The position numbers and the translations under genes are program-made. The notes under the pieces are model-generated. The model saw nothing but the letters and a program-made list of their open reading frames with translations. It ran no database searches and was not told the DNA's origin. From assembly GCA_903891165.1 (NCBI GenBank), contig CAITDR010000509.1, positions 1 through 38,014 on the forward strand: DNA of 38,014 bases. Reading direction: 5' to 3'. Position 1 is the first letter of the stretch; every line of letters begins with the position of its first letter. This stretch comes from an uncultured Pseudomonadota bacterium (GTDB lineage Bacteria; Myxococcota_A; UBA796; SXON01). Shown in pieces: positions 30,409-38,014 of the stretch.

Positions 30409-32760
30409 GTGCAGATGATGTTGCTCCTTCTGGCCTGTACCTCCACCAAAGAATCCGGGGAAAGCTCCACTCTACGGGTGGAGGGGGATCGCGATGGCAC
30501 GCAGCTGGAATTGCTGGCCGACGGCAACCTGGAACTTCAGGGGCCCCGGGGCAGCCAGCGTTTTGTCGTGAAGATCGGAACGGTGCGCGCGTACGATGAA
30601 AAGTGGAACTACGACCCCTATCTTCTCAAGGATCCCGCCTGGGCGGATTCACGGCCCCAAGGTCTTGTGTGGCTGGAGGTGACCGGCGTGCAGGGGGATG
30701 GCCAGGACTGGTCTTTGATCCTCTCGGATGGCATGGAAGTGCCGCTGGTCCTGAGTGCAAAAGAGGGGGGATTTGGGGTGCAGCTTGAGCTACCTGCCGA
30801 GATCCCATTTGTGTCTGTATCTACGGTTGTGGACGACAAGCAGAGATTCTACGGACTGGGAGAGACCTTTGATGCCGTAGAAAAGCGCGGCACCCTGCAT
30901 GCCATGCACATCGTGTTGGAGACCGGCTTGGAGTCCTCCTACAACGAGGCCCATGTGCCAGTACCGCTGCTGTTGAGCAGCGGCGGCTGGGGGCTGCGGG
31001 TGGATAGCTGGATGCCGGGCGTTTTTGATGTCGCGGCCACAGATCCGGGGCTTGTGGAGACGATTTTTGAACAGAGAGACGGTTTTGCCTTCGATCTGTA
31101 CCTGGGCAGTGGGCAGGAGCTGATAGAGGCCTACCATCGGGATGCAGGTTTGCCGGAGGTGCCGCCCACCTGGGCTTTTGCGCCCTTGCAGTGGCGGAAT
31201 GTGGCGGCTGATCAGAGTGTGATCCTGGAAGATGCCGCGGCGATCCGGGCGAATGGCGTGGCTACGGGGCTTATCTGGGTGGACAATCCCTGGCAGAGCA
31301 GCTACAACAGTATGCAGCCGGAACCTACTCAATTCCCCGATTGGGCCGACATGGTGGACAGCCTGCACGATCAGGGCTTCCGCTTTATGGCCTGGACCAC
31401 CCCTTATGTTGAGGAAGAGGATCCGGAGTACCAGACCTATCAGGAAAACGGATGGTTTGTGGATGCGCCGATCCTTTTTTCGACCTTTGGACCACTCGTG
31501 GACTACAGCCATCCCGATGCGACCGCCGCCTGGACTGCGCGTGTGCAGGCTGCGAAGGATATCGGCATAGAAGGTTGGAAGTTGGACTATGGCGAAGACC
31601 TTCAGATCGGTATCGGCACTAGCCGTACTCCCTTCGGCTTCTACGGCGACGAAGACGAGCGCACCCTGCACCATCGCTGGGCTGGGCTCTTCCACACCCC
31701 TTATTCTACTCCTTACAATGGCGACGGTTTCCTACTCGGGCGCGGCGGCGCGATGGGCACCCAAACCGTCACCGACTGCATCTGGCCGGGGGATTTGGAC
31801 TCCGACTTCCGCTATTTCCGGGAGGATGGCCATGTAGGCGGTCTCCCCTCGGCAATTCGCGGCGGCATCTCGTTGGCTGCCTCTGGTTTTCCCTTCTTCG
31901 CCTCGGATACCGGTGGCTACCGCCATGATCGACCCACGCATGAAGTGATGATTCGCTGGACCGAATTCTCCGCCCTGCTCCCCATCATGCAGTATGGCGG
32001 GGGTGGCGCGAACCACAACCCCTGGGACTACACCGTCTATGGGGAGTCGGCCTTCACCGAGGAGACCCTGAGCCTCTTCAAGCGCTACGCGACCCTGCAC
32101 ACCCGGCTCTTCCCCCTGTTCTGGGAGCTGGCGCAGGCTTCGGGACGCGAGGGCAGTCCCGGGATTCTGCCGGTTGGACTTGCCTACCCGGACGAGGACT
32201 TTCAGACGGATACCGCGTTTATGATTGGCGAAACACTTCTTGTTCAGCCAGTTGAACAGGTAGGTGTCACGACGATGGACGTGGAACTACCGGCCGGAGA
32301 ATGGGTACATTGGTGGAGCGGCGAACGCTACAGCGGTGGTACGGTCACCGTTCCGGCGGCCCTGGGCGAGGGACCCCTCTTCCAGCGGGCGGGGACGGCG
32401 GTGCCCATGCTGCGTCGCAGTATCCAGACCCTTTCCCCTTCCGATGGAAGGGTTGATTCCTGGGCCGATGATCCAGGGATTCTTTCGATCCGGCTGGTTC
32501 AGGATGGCGTGGACGCTCGACCCATGCTGCTGGAGAGTGGAGAGCAACTCAGCACCAGCGCGGCCGGTCTGGAGCTGGTGGATGGCAGCCGCTATCGTGG
32601 GTGGGACCTGGAGATCTATGCCAGCAACGTCAGCGGTGTGACGATGGGCGGGCAGAGTCTGAGTACGGGAGCGGAAGGCTGTGGGAGCTGCTGGTGGCAG
32701 GATGGCCCCTGGCTGCGGGTGGAGCTGCCAGCGGGCTCCGGTCTCCTGAGCTATCAGTAG
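30409..32760 (+). CDS. Glycoside hydrolase family 31 lipoprotein
   Basis: 783 residues if the GTG at 30409 is used; ATGs at 30415 and 30418 are equally possible and would fit the -10 spacing. The signal is M-x-MLLLLAC, so the enzyme is membrane-anchored. An N-terminal beta-sandwich with RFYGLGETFDAVEKRG (146-161) leads into the barrel: TWAFAPLQWRN (254-264), nucleophile Asp393 in GWKLDYGEDL, acid/base Asp462 in IWPGDLDSDF, and the conserved FPFFASDTGGY (about 494-504). Two C-terminal beta domains follow. The family cleaves alpha-glucosides, alpha-xylosides or sulfoquinovosides; the barrel resembles alpha-glucosidase/xylosidase members, but the substrate is not certain. Expected at the cell surface or periplasm. 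Confidence 0.9.
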   Translation: MQMMLLLLACTSTKESGESSTLRVEGDRDGTQLELLADGNLELQGPRGSQRFVVKIGTVRAYDEKWNYDPYLLKDPAWADSRPQGLVWLEVTGVQGDGQDWSLILSDGMEVPLVLSAKEGGFGVQLELPAEIPFVSVSTVVDDKQRFYGLGETFDAVEKRGTLHAMHIVLETGLESSYNEAHVPVPLLLSSGGWGLRVDSWMPGVFDVAATDPGLVETIFEQRDGFAFDLYLGSGQELIEAYHRDAGLPEVPPTWAFAPLQWRNVAADQSVILEDAAAIRANGVATGLIWVDNPWQSSYNSMQPEPTQFPDWADMVDSLHDQGFRFMAWTTPYVEEEDPEYQTYQENGWFVDAPILFSTFGPLVDYSHPDATAAWTARVQAAKDIGIEGWKLDYGEDLQIGIGTSRTPFGFYGDEDERTLHHRWAGLFHTPYSTPYNGDGFLLGRGGAMGTQTVTDCIWPGDLDSDFRYFREDGHVGGLPSAIRGGISLAASGFPFFASDTGGYRHDRPTHEVMIRWTEFSALLPIMQYGGGGANHNPWDYTVYGESAFTEETLSLFKRYATLHTRLFPLFWELAQASGREGSPGILPVGLAYPDEDFQTDTAFMIGETLLVQPVEQVGVTTMDVELPAGEWVHWWSGERYSGGTVTVPAALGEGPLFQRAGTAVPMLRRSIQTLSPSDGRVDSWADDPGILSIRLVQDGVDARPMLLESGEQLSTSAAGLELVDGSRYRGWDLEIYASNVSGVTMGGQSLSTGAEGCGSCWWQDGPWLRVELPAGSGLLSYQ

Positions 32761-32804
32761 GGGAGAAGTTCTGCTCCTTTGCGGAAATTCTTCCCAGTGC
32801 GTCA

Positions 32805-32838
32805 GAAAAAGAAGCACCTCATCGGTGCTTCCTTTTTT
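32805..32838. terminator. Bidirectional intrinsic terminator
   Basis: GAAGCACC (32811-32818) and GGTGCTTC (32824-32831) form a perfect 8-bp stem with a TCATC loop. On the plus strand TTTTTT follows; on the minus strand the AAAAA at 32806-32810 gives a U tract. It serves the convergent GH31 and discoidin-like genes. Confidence 0.93.
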
Positions 32839-32862
32839 GGTCCGTCTGCTCTCCCGGAGTCC

Positions 32863-33783
32863 TCAGAATGCCGAGGCGTTGGTGGCCTTGACCTTCACGG
32901 TGGTGAAGCCCAGGTCAGGGTTTTTCCCAGGATAGGTGTCCACAATCTTCACTTCGATATCACCGTAGGCACCGCCGGTGTAGCCGTTGAAGGCGGGTAC
33001 GGCCGCAAAGACCATTTCCGTTGCCTTGTCAGGCAGTACGGTGGTCTGCTTCAGGCCGTTGATCGTCACTTCCACGGTCTTCGGGCGGCTGTAGTCTTTG
33101 GCGGAGAGGAAGCCCACCGAAGAGATACCGTAGCCGTTGCTGGCCAGGGTGAAGGTGGGGGTGGCAACGGGAAGCTGCCAGAAGGTCTTGGGGTCTTCGT
33201 CGATGGCGTGGTCCTTGGGGTGTCCCGCACCTTCTCCGCCTACATCGCCAAACTTCACACCGGAGTCAAACTCCTTCATCATCACGGCCAGCTCGGAGAC
33301 CGCCATGTTGGGAAAGTCGGCCCCGGGGTAGATGTCCATCACGCTGATGCGCACCTTCCCACCAAAAAGCTCGCCACCTACCTTGGTATCCGGCAGTTCG
33401 ACGATCTGCGTACCGGCCTTGTCTTCAAAGCTCACGGTTGCGGTGCCGACCTGAGCGGGGGTCTGATCTTCGTTCAGGGTGAAGATGTCCACCCGCGCCT
33501 GCTTGATCCGTGCATAGTCGCCAAAGGACTCGTCGGTGGCGGCCCAGCCGATCACCACCTGCAGCTTGTCTACTTCGCCCGGAGGAACGTCCAACTCGAT
33601 CCACTCGCCGCGGTTGGCACTTTCACCGGGCACCATCCAGGCGGTCTCCAGCTTGCCGTCGATCGCGGCCGCACCGCTGAAAAAGTTGGAGCCGCGTTTG
33701 GTTTCCTTCTGGAAGGCAGAAGCTTTTGCGCCCGCGTAGGCGACCATGGGAACAAGGGCCAGAACCAGAACAACGCGCTTCAT
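32863..33783 (-). CDS. Secreted discoidin/NADase-type glycan-binding domain protein
   Basis: 306 residues with a clean Sec signal (MKRVVLVLALVPMVAYA). Residues 20-165 match the discoidin-like glycan-binding pattern: ASAFQKETKRGSNFFSGAAAIDGKLETAWMVPGESANRGEWIELDV (in parts), with VDKLQVVIGWA and VRISVMDIYPG. A second, related half (DHAIDEDPKTFWQLPVATPTFTLASNG; EVKIVDTYPG) suggests a domain duplication. It probably binds a surface or matrix glycan; no enzyme domain is attached. AGGAGG precedes the ATG by three bases. No lipobox, so it is periplasmic or exported free. Confidence 0.78.
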   Translation of the reverse strand: MKRVVLVLALVPMVAYAGAKASAFQKETKRGSNFFSGAAAIDGKLETAWMVPGESANRGEWIELDVPPGEVDKLQVVIGWAATDESFGDYARIKQARVDIFTLNEDQTPAQVGTATVSFEDKAGTQIVELPDTKVGGELFGGKVRISVMDIYPGADFPNMAVSELAVMMKEFDSGVKFGDVGGEGAGHPKDHAIDEDPKTFWQLPVATPTFTLASNGYGISSVGFLSAKDYSRPKTVEVTINGLKQTTVLPDKATEMVFAAVPAFNGYTGGAYGDIEVKIVDTYPGKNPDLGFTTVKVKATNASAF

Positions 33784-33840
33784 ATGCCTCCTAGGTGCCG
33801 CGGGCTCTCCGTGGCGGTACGGAATGCCCTCATAACACGG

Positions 33841-33869
33841 AAAAGGCCGCCGCTCTTCCCATAGAGGCC
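33841..33869 (-). terminator. Possible terminator of the large alpha-2-macroglobulin-like gene
   Basis: GGCCTCT and AGA...GGCC can pair with a bulge around ATGGGA, and TTTT follows on the minus strand, 18 bases after the TAG at 33887. The stem is imperfect. Confidence 0.38.
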
Positions 33870-33886
33870 AAAAAGCGCCGATCGGT

Positions 33887-36800
33887 CTACAGGGCGTCCG
33901 CCTGGATGGCCGCTTTATTGTTCAGGAAGTCGTCAAAACCTGCCGGGGCGGAATCGATGTAGCCCAACTCTTCCAGCTCGTTCATTGGCCGCTGGTAGCG
34001 GGCGGGAGCCGGAGCGGGGGGCGCCTCGATGCTCCCCAAATCGACGTAGCCATAGCGCTGCCCGCTCTGGTCCTGGGCCAGCACCGTGCGGGGACGCGAA
34101 GCGATCCAGCTGCTGCCATCTGGCGAAGTCCGGGCGGTGCTGGAGCTGCCATCGTTCTCAAAGATCCAGAGTTTTGCACCCGCCGCCGGCCGACCATCCG
34201 GGAGCTGGAGGCGCAGCAGGACCCCAGAGCCCTGCAGATCGGCCTGGATGCCAAGACCATCCACCAGGGCCACCGTTCGGAAGCGTTCTCCACCAACTTC
34301 CAGAGACAGGAGGTATGCCCCGGTTTTCAGAGGAGGAAGCGCCACGTCTCCATCCAGACCGACCGTCGTCTCGCGTTTTCCACCGCCGGGCAGGCCATCC
34401 AGCACCACCTCGCCGGGATCCATCCCCCCGTTGCTGCGGAGCACGAGGCGCTCCAGGGCCAGGGGCCAGGCCTGGGCCACCGTCGTCGTGCCCGGCTCCA
34501 GATCGGCCTCGATCCTGCCTCCCTTCACCGTCATCCATGCCGCGGGATCCAAGCCGCGCCGGGCGTATTTCCCCTGTCGCGCCGCCGCTTCTTCCATCGA
34601 AGCATAGCTGTAGGCCTCCACCGCCTCCTCACGCTGGCCCAGGCGCTCATAGGCGCGGCCACGAAGCAGCCATACAAGCTGGCTTTCCCCAGCACTTTTC
34701 AGCACTTTCAGGGCCTCCGAGGGCCGATCCGCCTCCAGGTACACCCGTGCCTCGCCGATGGCCAGCGCCGGTCCCTGGGCGCTGCGCGCGTAGCGACGCG
34801 CCAATGCACCCGCGAGGTTTTCCATACGACCGGGCTCCCCAATCCGCTCCAGCGTGTTCAGGAGCATCAGCGCGGCCGCCGGGGCATGGCTGTCATCCGG
34901 GGCACTCAAGAGCAGCCCCGCCAGCTCGGCCGCCGCCGTGTGGCGCAGCGACGAGCGGGTGTAGCCCAGGCGATCGCCCTCTCCCTCCGCACGCTCCAGG
35001 AGCAATCCCGGAACAAGAAAGCGTGCTTCCATCACACTGGGCAGCTCGGGCTGCTCGGCGATCAGCTCTTTCAGGAGCTTCAGGGCGGTGAGGGTGAGCC
35101 CGCGGGCGTGGAGGTTGCGCACGGGGTCAAGATCCTCCTGGAACGCCGAATCCAGCACCACGCGGGTCGCGGCGAGGGCACGGGCCGGCTCTCCGGTGGC
35201 CGCGTAGGCGTGGGCCACCCGCGCGGCGGTCTCGCGCTCCAGACCCGCCTGCGGGCGCCGTTCGCGGAGCGCCTCAAAAGTGCGGACGATACGCACCGGA
35301 TCATCCAGCAACATCGCCAATTTCAGACGTGCATTCACCAGATCGGCCACCGTCGAGGTGGCCAGATTCTCCCGACCGAGCAGCCGCAGAAGCGCAGGGT
35401 CGGCCTCCACCTTCCCGGCTTCTGCGCGGGAAATGGCCAGTTTTGTAAGCTCGACTACCGTCATCGGATCGTCGAGGTTGGAGGAGGCGGGGGGCAGGAT
35501 CGTCAGCTCCAGCTGCGCCTGATCCACCGGACGTCCCAAGACATCATCGCGACGCAGAAGCAATTTCACGGGGCCAGGCTGCTCGGCACGCAACCAGCAG
35601 GTTGCGACGGTCGCGTCGGGACTCAAAAGTACTTCCGCAACCTCGGTCGCCAGTCCGTCGGACTGCGGGCAAAGCACGGTGGAGGGGACGGGGAGGGGAG
35701 AGAGCTGTACTTCCAATGGAAAAGGCCGCCCGGCGGGCACACTCTGGACCGGGGGAAGAGAAGGTTCCCCGCTAATAAAGCCGCGGGAAAGGCTGCGTCC
35801 GGCGGCCGACGCCAGCGGGGGGAGGGCACGGGGCTCCAGCCGGCCGGAGGCGGTGGCCGGGGCAGGGAGCGGCGTGCTGGCTACCGGCAAGCGCCCCAGC
35901 GCACCCAGGGCCAGGGCACGGGCCAGGGGATCCGCAGTGGGGGCCAGGGCCAGCTGCCAGAGCGGCGCGGCGGCCGTAGTCTTCTGCAGCCCGGCGAGCA
36001 GTCGTACGGCCTGGACGATGGCATCGGGATCGGAAAGAGCCTGGTCTATCTCGGCATTTTCAGCCCCGCCCAGGTATAGGGCCAGGCCTGCCTGGGCGCG
36101 CACCCAAGCGGGAAGGGTCGGCTCGCGCAGCAGTCGGCGTGCGGCCGCCAGGGATCGCTCCGGCGCGCTATTGCCCAGCTGCAAGGCAAGGAAAGCACGC
36201 TGCTGCAGGGCGCTGTCCGGGCTGTCAGCCAGCCGCTGCAAGAGCCCAAGGTCCTGACCCAGGGGAAGCTGGGGATCAAAGAGCTTTCGCCTCACACTCT
36301 CCTGCATCGGGGAGGGGTTCACGCTCGCGACCAACGGGCCCTCGGCCTCCCCCGGTCGCATCAGCAGGAGTGTGGCCAGCGCGCGACCTTCGGCGGGAAG
36401 AAGGGCGGCAATCTCTTCCAGGTGAGCCCTGTCGTTGCGATGCGCCGGCGCAGGGGGGGACGAAGGGTACCTCCCGTCGGTGATCTGGCGGTGCCACTCC
36501 ACTTCCTCCAGGGGGCGAGCAAGGGGAAGAACCGGGCTTCCCTCCAGGGAGATCTGCTGCTGCCGCGAAATCCACTGGCCGTCTGGCAGGCGTGCGACCA
36601 CATAGAGCGCCACCTTGCTCACCTCTCCCGGAAGCTGCAGCTTCCAAGGACCATTTTCAGATTCCGTATATCCCAATACATCTGGTCGGGAGGCGAGCCG
36701 GAATTCAGAGAGTCCCAACCGCCGACTTTGCCCGCCGCTGCCATAGCCGGAAGAACTGGAAGATCCTGAACCCCCCGCTCCCCAGCCGTAGGCACCGATG

Positions 36801-38014
36801 CCCCCCTCAGAAACCTGTTCTTTGGCCGGAGAATAGTCGTAGCTCAGACGCTGCACTTGCGTCGCCTCGCGCAGGCGTTCCTCCTCAGCAAGCAGGCCTG
36901 CCGCAAGCTGCTCGCCCTCCCGGGTGATGGGAGAAAATGAAGTTTGATGGAGGGGAGGAGGAGGCAGAGGCCGCTCGGGCATCCCCGGGGCGGGGTCGGG
37001 CTCGCGCTGGTCCGAGGCATCCCGCAGCCAGGACCACAGTCGGCTTCCCGCAGGCAAGCCGAATTCGATGGTCGCCTCTACTCCCTGCGCCGATCGTGTG
37101 CTTTGCGCCGAGATATTTGTAACCGGCCGGTCCACAGTTCGTAGCCCGGAAGTATCGGTCTGCTCCAGCGGAGCCAGCAGCTCCGGGGTCATCAACCAGC
37201 CCGGCTGTGGTCCGCCCGAAAGGCTCTGTCCGGGAAGCAGGATCCGGGGCTCTTGACTTGTCCAGACCAGGGTTGGTTTGCCCTGCCAGATCATGGCTTT
37301 ATCCAGGGAGCCCTCTTCCACCACCGTGATCGGAGTGCTCCCGCTCTGGAGACCGTTCCGCCAGGCCGCCACCTGCCAGGTGCCGGGGCCAGGGAGCACC
37401 CGGCTTTCCTCGGGGGCGATCCACAAGAGCCGCTCGCCCTGCATGGCCAGACGCAGGGTAGGGGAGGGAGGAAGCGGCATTCCGGCGCGAATCAGCTCAG
37501 GCAGACGCGGGGCGCTTGGCGCCACTTCGGTCGGCAGGCTGATCTGCACGTTCACCGGGGGTAGTCCGGCCAGGCTCAGGGAGATCTGAAGCTGGGCTTC
37601 ATCCCCAGCGGGAAGGGGAATCCGCAGGTTTCGGCTCTGAAGTTGCTGGTCCAAGGTGATGCCAACCGGTCCACGCTGCAGGTGGAGCTGGAGCGGCAGA
37701 CCTTCCGGTTGCAACGGGAGGCCGTGGCTCAGCTCCAGTGCCGAGCCATCGGGAAGCAGGCGCAGGGACAGAGGAAGATCCGGTTGGTCCAAGCCGATGT
37801 TCTGCTGGGAATAGAAGCCATCTGCGGTCATCTGGAGCCGCCCGCCGCCGACCAACCAGAAGGACTCGCGACGACCCTCCTCGTTCAGTTCCAGGGTGCG
37901 CGCCTGGATCACACCACCATCCGGGCGCAGACTCTCCACCACAAACTTCCCTTTTCCAAAGAGCAGCACATCCCTGCGTGACCCATCCGCGCGGATGGCC
38001 CGGTCCAATACCAC
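33887..38014 (-). CDS. Very large alpha-2-macroglobulin-like protein, 3' part (start beyond the window)
   Basis: At least 1375 residues; the frame is open to the right edge, so the true start and signal are missing. From the edge inward: beta-rich domains; a Gly/Ser-rich stretch (YGWGAGGSGSSSSSGYGSGG); a segment like the middle of alpha-2-macroglobulins (LGYTESENGPWKLQLPGEV, then ISRQQQISLEGSPVLPLAR); HEAT/TPR-like helices (RAFLALQLGNSAPERSLAAARRLL; LVWLLRGRAYERLGQREEAVEAY). Last comes an MG2/MG3-like C-terminus (LERLVLRSNGGMDPGEVVLDGL; PLKTGAYLLSLEVGG; PDGRPAAGAKLWIFENDGSS). No CxEQ thioester is seen. Domain order is unusual, and the family call is tentative. Likely periplasmic. Confidence 0.6.
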   Translation of the reverse strand: MVLDRAIRADGSRRDVLLFGKGKFVVESLRPDGGVIQARTLELNEEGRRESFWLVGGGRLQMTADGFYSQQNIGLDQPDLPLSLRLLPDGSALELSHGLPLQPEGLPLQLHLQRGPVGITLDQQLQSRNLRIPLPAGDEAQLQISLSLAGLPPVNVQISLPTEVAPSAPRLPELIRAGMPLPPSPTLRLAMQGERLLWIAPEESRVLPGPGTWQVAAWRNGLQSGSTPITVVEEGSLDKAMIWQGKPTLVWTSQEPRILLPGQSLSGGPQPGWLMTPELLAPLEQTDTSGLRTVDRPVTNISAQSTRSAQGVEATIEFGLPAGSRLWSWLRDASDQREPDPAPGMPERPLPPPPLHQTSFSPITREGEQLAAGLLAEEERLREATQVQRLSYDYSPAKEQVSEGGIGAYGWGAGGSGSSSSSGYGSGGQSRRLGLSEFRLASRPDVLGYTESENGPWKLQLPGEVSKVALYVVARLPDGQWISRQQQISLEGSPVLPLARPLEEVEWHRQITDGRYPSSPPAPAHRNDRAHLEEIAALLPAEGRALATLLLMRPGEAEGPLVASVNPSPMQESVRRKLFDPQLPLGQDLGLLQRLADSPDSALQQRAFLALQLGNSAPERSLAAARRLLREPTLPAWVRAQAGLALYLGGAENAEIDQALSDPDAIVQAVRLLAGLQKTTAAAPLWQLALAPTADPLARALALGALGRLPVASTPLPAPATASGRLEPRALPPLASAAGRSLSRGFISGEPSLPPVQSVPAGRPFPLEVQLSPLPVPSTVLCPQSDGLATEVAEVLLSPDATVATCWLRAEQPGPVKLLLRRDDVLGRPVDQAQLELTILPPASSNLDDPMTVVELTKLAISRAEAGKVEADPALLRLLGRENLATSTVADLVNARLKLAMLLDDPVRIVRTFEALRERRPQAGLERETAARVAHAYAATGEPARALAATRVVLDSAFQEDLDPVRNLHARGLTLTALKLLKELIAEQPELPSVMEARFLVPGLLLERAEGEGDRLGYTRSSLRHTAAAELAGLLLSAPDDSHAPAAALMLLNTLERIGEPGRMENLAGALARRYARSAQGPALAIGEARVYLEADRPSEALKVLKSAGESQLVWLLRGRAYERLGQREEAVEAYSYASMEEAAARQGKYARRGLDPAAWMTVKGGRIEADLEPGTTTVAQAWPLALERLVLRSNGGMDPGEVVLDGLPGGGKRETTVGLDGDVALPPLKTGAYLLSLEVGGERFRTVALVDGLGIQADLQGSGVLLRLQLPDGRPAAGAKLWIFENDGSSSTARTSPDGSSWIASRPRTVLAQDQSGQRYGYVDLGSIEAPPAPAPARYQRPMNELEELGYIDSAPAGFDDFLNNKAAIQADAL

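Noticed and set aside
1-38014. tRNA, rRNA, CRISPR array, insertion sequence or transposase
   Set aside because: I looked for these on both strands and saw no cloverleaf-like block, spaced direct-repeat array, terminal inverted repeats around a transposase, or integrase.

Overview
The window is a high-G+C stretch of a Gram-negative bacterial chromosome, most likely from the Myxococcota or a close deltaproteobacterial relative. The signs are two lipoproteins with MopE-type calcium/metal-binding repeats (DxDGDG...DCDD...DNDC), many lipoproteins with very short signal peptides, a sigma-54 promoter, a SunS-like glycosyltransferase with TPRs, and a sulfatase-like enzyme ending in LKALGYLG. This assignment is inference; no rRNA or tRNA gene is present. 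Coding density is high and several genes overlap by 1-4 bases.

Layout. (1) 1-2835: the start of an excisionase-type DNA-binding protein, then two convergent genes: a serine-hydrolase (SxxK) fold protein and a DUF3370 protein. They share an N-terminal RP[VF]SNQDxQxxL tag and have no Sec signal. (2) 3047-7076, plus strand: a short-chain acyl-CoA operon (3-hydroxybutyryl-CoA dehydrogenase, enoyl-CoA hydratase, acyl-CoA dehydrogenase, B12-binding mutase subunit, and a small AAA+ ATPase), closed by a strong terminator. (3) 17569 back to 7180, minus strand: a zinc-type import locus (outer-membrane porin-like protein, ZnuA-like binding protein, two novel lipoproteins, ATPase, permease), followed closely by a sulfatase-superfamily lipoprotein, an L-domain/MopE lipoprotein and a glycosyltransferase. 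(4) 17674-23949: a DUF5995 protein, a seven-bladed FG-GAP lipoprotein behind a sigma-54 promoter with an upstream repeat array, a WD/PQQ-like lipoprotein, a DUF457 membrane protein and an MFS transporter. (5) 23956-30368, minus strand: two small hypotheticals, a zinc-ribbon protein, a large Ig/BPI-like lipoprotein, and a tandem pair of unusual GTPases. (6) 30409-38014: a lipoprotein GH31 glycosidase, a discoidin-like secreted protein, and the 3' part of a very large alpha-2-macroglobulin-like protein that runs off the window.

How it works together. The acyl-CoA genes look like one catabolic (or butyrate-type) unit. The zinc genes form a complete route from outer membrane to cytoplasm. Much of the remainder is cell-surface material: at least eight lipoproteins, glycan-active enzymes and putative lipid- or glycan-binding proteins. 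The points most worth a second look are the shared SNQD tag, the GTPase pair with a swapped acidic residue in the Mg-binding shell, the sigma-54 control region at 18472-18631, and starts that look leaderless.
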